Shown here piece by piece: positions 6,561-7,236 of a stretch of 7,236 nt of DNA; the stretch's first letter is position 1; each line of letters opens with the position of its first letter. The position numbers and the translations under genes are program-made. Below the pieces are notes generated by a model that had not been told where the DNA came from, ran no database searches, and saw only the letters and a list, made by a program, of their open reading frames with translations. This DNA comes from Waddliaceae bacterium (GTDB lineage Bacteria; Chlamydiota; Chlamydiia; Chlamydiales; SLFE01), in assembly GCA_007124415.1 (NCBI GenBank), contig SLFE01000188.1, positions 1 to 7,236 of the forward strand, in the 5' to 3' direction.

Positions 6561-6575
6561 GACACTAGACACTAG
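6561..6575. repeat. Heptamer repeat GACACTAGACACTAG (copy 2) at a convergent gene junction
   Basis: Fifteen bases of period 7 (GACACTA twice plus G), containing the same 12-mer as 2691-2702. It fills most of the 14-base gap between the HEAT-type stop (6557) and the end of the MATE gene. The MATE stop codon TAG (complement of 6572-6574) is formed by the repeat itself. Confidence 0.55.
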
Positions 6576-7236
6576 CGGTGAATGCTGATCGTTTTCCATT
6601 TTTCAGTGTGGAAGCGCAGGTAGTAGAAAAGACAGGTGACGAAGCTGTAAACAACTGTTATCAACTGGGCGGTCTCAATAGAGGCGTTGTATTTCATCAC
6701 GCCGACGTAGACAGGAAAAACAAGAAAAATCCAGATCGAGGTCGAGCCGGCAATCAGCAGAAACACAGTGTCGCCCGATGCCGTCAGAACGCCCATATAG
6801 ACGAGGCGCAGCCACGAAAAGAAAAGATAGAGAAGGACCAAGTAAACGCATATTTGCAAAGAAGCGAGAAATTGCGGCGTCAGCTGTTCTTTAGGGTAAT
6901 GAACGAATTGAGCGGCCAGATCGTCTGCAAAAAAGTAAAAGGCTGCAAGGAGGATCGCGAAAAACAAGAGGTGGAGCTTGAATCCCGACCTGACAGTCCG
7001 GTATACGGTACGGCTTTTGTTCGAACCGATAAAATTGCCCACAATCGCAGCGACTCCTTTTCCCACGCCCTCACCGAAAAAGAAGAATAGAATGGCCAGG
7101 GACTGGCAGATGCCGGCAATTGTGAGATAGGACTCGCCCGCCCAGGTCATGACCAAAAAGTAGGCTGCCCAGCCCAAGATCTCGAATGTTCCGAAAAGAG
7201 CCATCGGCCCGCCGATTCTGACGCAATTTTTCAAAA
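6572..7236 (-). CDS. MATE-family efflux transporter, C-terminal half (5' end outside window)
   Basis: About 220 C-terminal residues of a polytopic inner-membrane protein of the multidrug and toxic compound extrusion family, which exports cationic compounds in exchange for Na+ or H+. Family members have 12 helices in two homologous lobes over about 440-480 residues. This fragment corresponds to the second lobe, with hydrophobic segments near fragment residues 10-32, 38-56, 86-104, 122-147, 155-180 and 186-206. Diagnostic stretches are IGGPMALFGTFEI (7-19), the lobe-start pattern seen in MATE proteins, and GEGVGKGVAAIVGNFIGSNK (54-73), matching the family's GxGxxxAxxxxVGxxxG block. LVYMGVLTASGDT (144-156) corresponds to the conserved GxLRGxGDT-like helix. 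The frame is open to the window edge and the TTG at 7234 is an internal Leu codon, not a start. The short tail ends HTEKWKTISIHR. Substrate and coupling ion cannot be inferred. Confidence 0.88.
   Translation of the reverse strand, partial: LKNCVRIGGPMALFGTFEILGWAAYFLVMTWAGESYLTIAGICQSLAILFFFFGEGVGKGVAAIVGNFIGSNKSRTVYRTVRSGFKLHLLFFAILLAAFYFFADDLAAQFVHYPKEQLTPQFLASLQICVYLVLLYLFFSWLRLVYMGVLTASGDTVFLLIAGSTSIWIFLVFPVYVGVMKYNASIETAQLITVVYSFVTCLFYYLRFHTEKWKTISIHR

Noticed and set aside
6578..7090. Plus-strand open frame of 170 codons opposite the MATE gene
   Set aside because: Its translation is highly charged and without domain features, while the opposite strand reads as a clear MATE transporter.
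7232..7234. TTG as a start codon for the minus-strand transporter
   Set aside because: The frame is open to the window edge and only the second lobe of a two-lobe MATE protein is present, so the true start must lie outside.
1..7236. Prophage, insertion sequence, CRISPR array, toxin-antitoxin pair or RNA gene
   Set aside because: No transposase, integrase, spaced repeats, paired small toxin genes or tRNA-like folds were seen, and nearly all the DNA is accounted for by conserved genes.

Overview
The window most likely comes from a chlamydia-related bacterium of the environmental or Parachlamydia-like group. The evidence is the tightly overlapping lpdA-lipA pair, LipA residues that match the chlamydial version as I recall it (TMVxRDD and VRHKATY in place of the common TSVDRDD and VRPGADY types), and a small protein with a two-lobed hydrophobic hairpin like chlamydial inclusion-membrane (Inc) proteins. 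Base composition looks close to 50% G+C by eye, above most chlamydiae. The genus cannot be decided from this window.

Positions 1-2661 hold a plus-strand potassium-uptake cluster. It contains the C-terminal end of TrkA (cytoplasmic RCK regulator), a complete TrkH (membrane ion channel subunit with an unusual extra loop), and a short PrmA-like SAM-dependent methyltransferase whose ATG directly follows the trkH stop. Gaps of 3 and 0 bases point to one operon.

Positions 2662-2838 form the only sizeable gap. It holds a short heptamer repeat and an A+T-rich stretch with promoter-like boxes. It leads into a 126-residue Inc-like hydrophobic protein (2839-3219), then lpdA (3241-4674), lipA (4652-5605) and a HEAT-repeat-type protein of unknown function (5586-6557). 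The last three genes overlap in series by 23 and 20 bases. LipA makes the lipoyl cofactor carried by E2 subunits of 2-oxoacid dehydrogenases and LpdA reoxidises it, so they form one functional unit. The HEAT protein is tied to them by translational layout only.

Positions 6572-7236 hold the C-terminal half of a MATE-family multidrug/cation efflux transporter on the minus strand. It converges on the HEAT gene with a 14-base gap. Its stop codon lies inside a second copy of the heptamer repeat.

Most of the window is conserved housekeeping DNA. The points worth a second look are the repeated CTAGACA element, the Inc-like protein, the TrkH loop insert, the N-terminally reduced PrmA-like enzyme, the A8 runs at both overlapping junctions and the HEAT protein coupled to lipA. 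I saw no rRNA, tRNA, CRISPR array, insertion sequence or clear intrinsic terminator.
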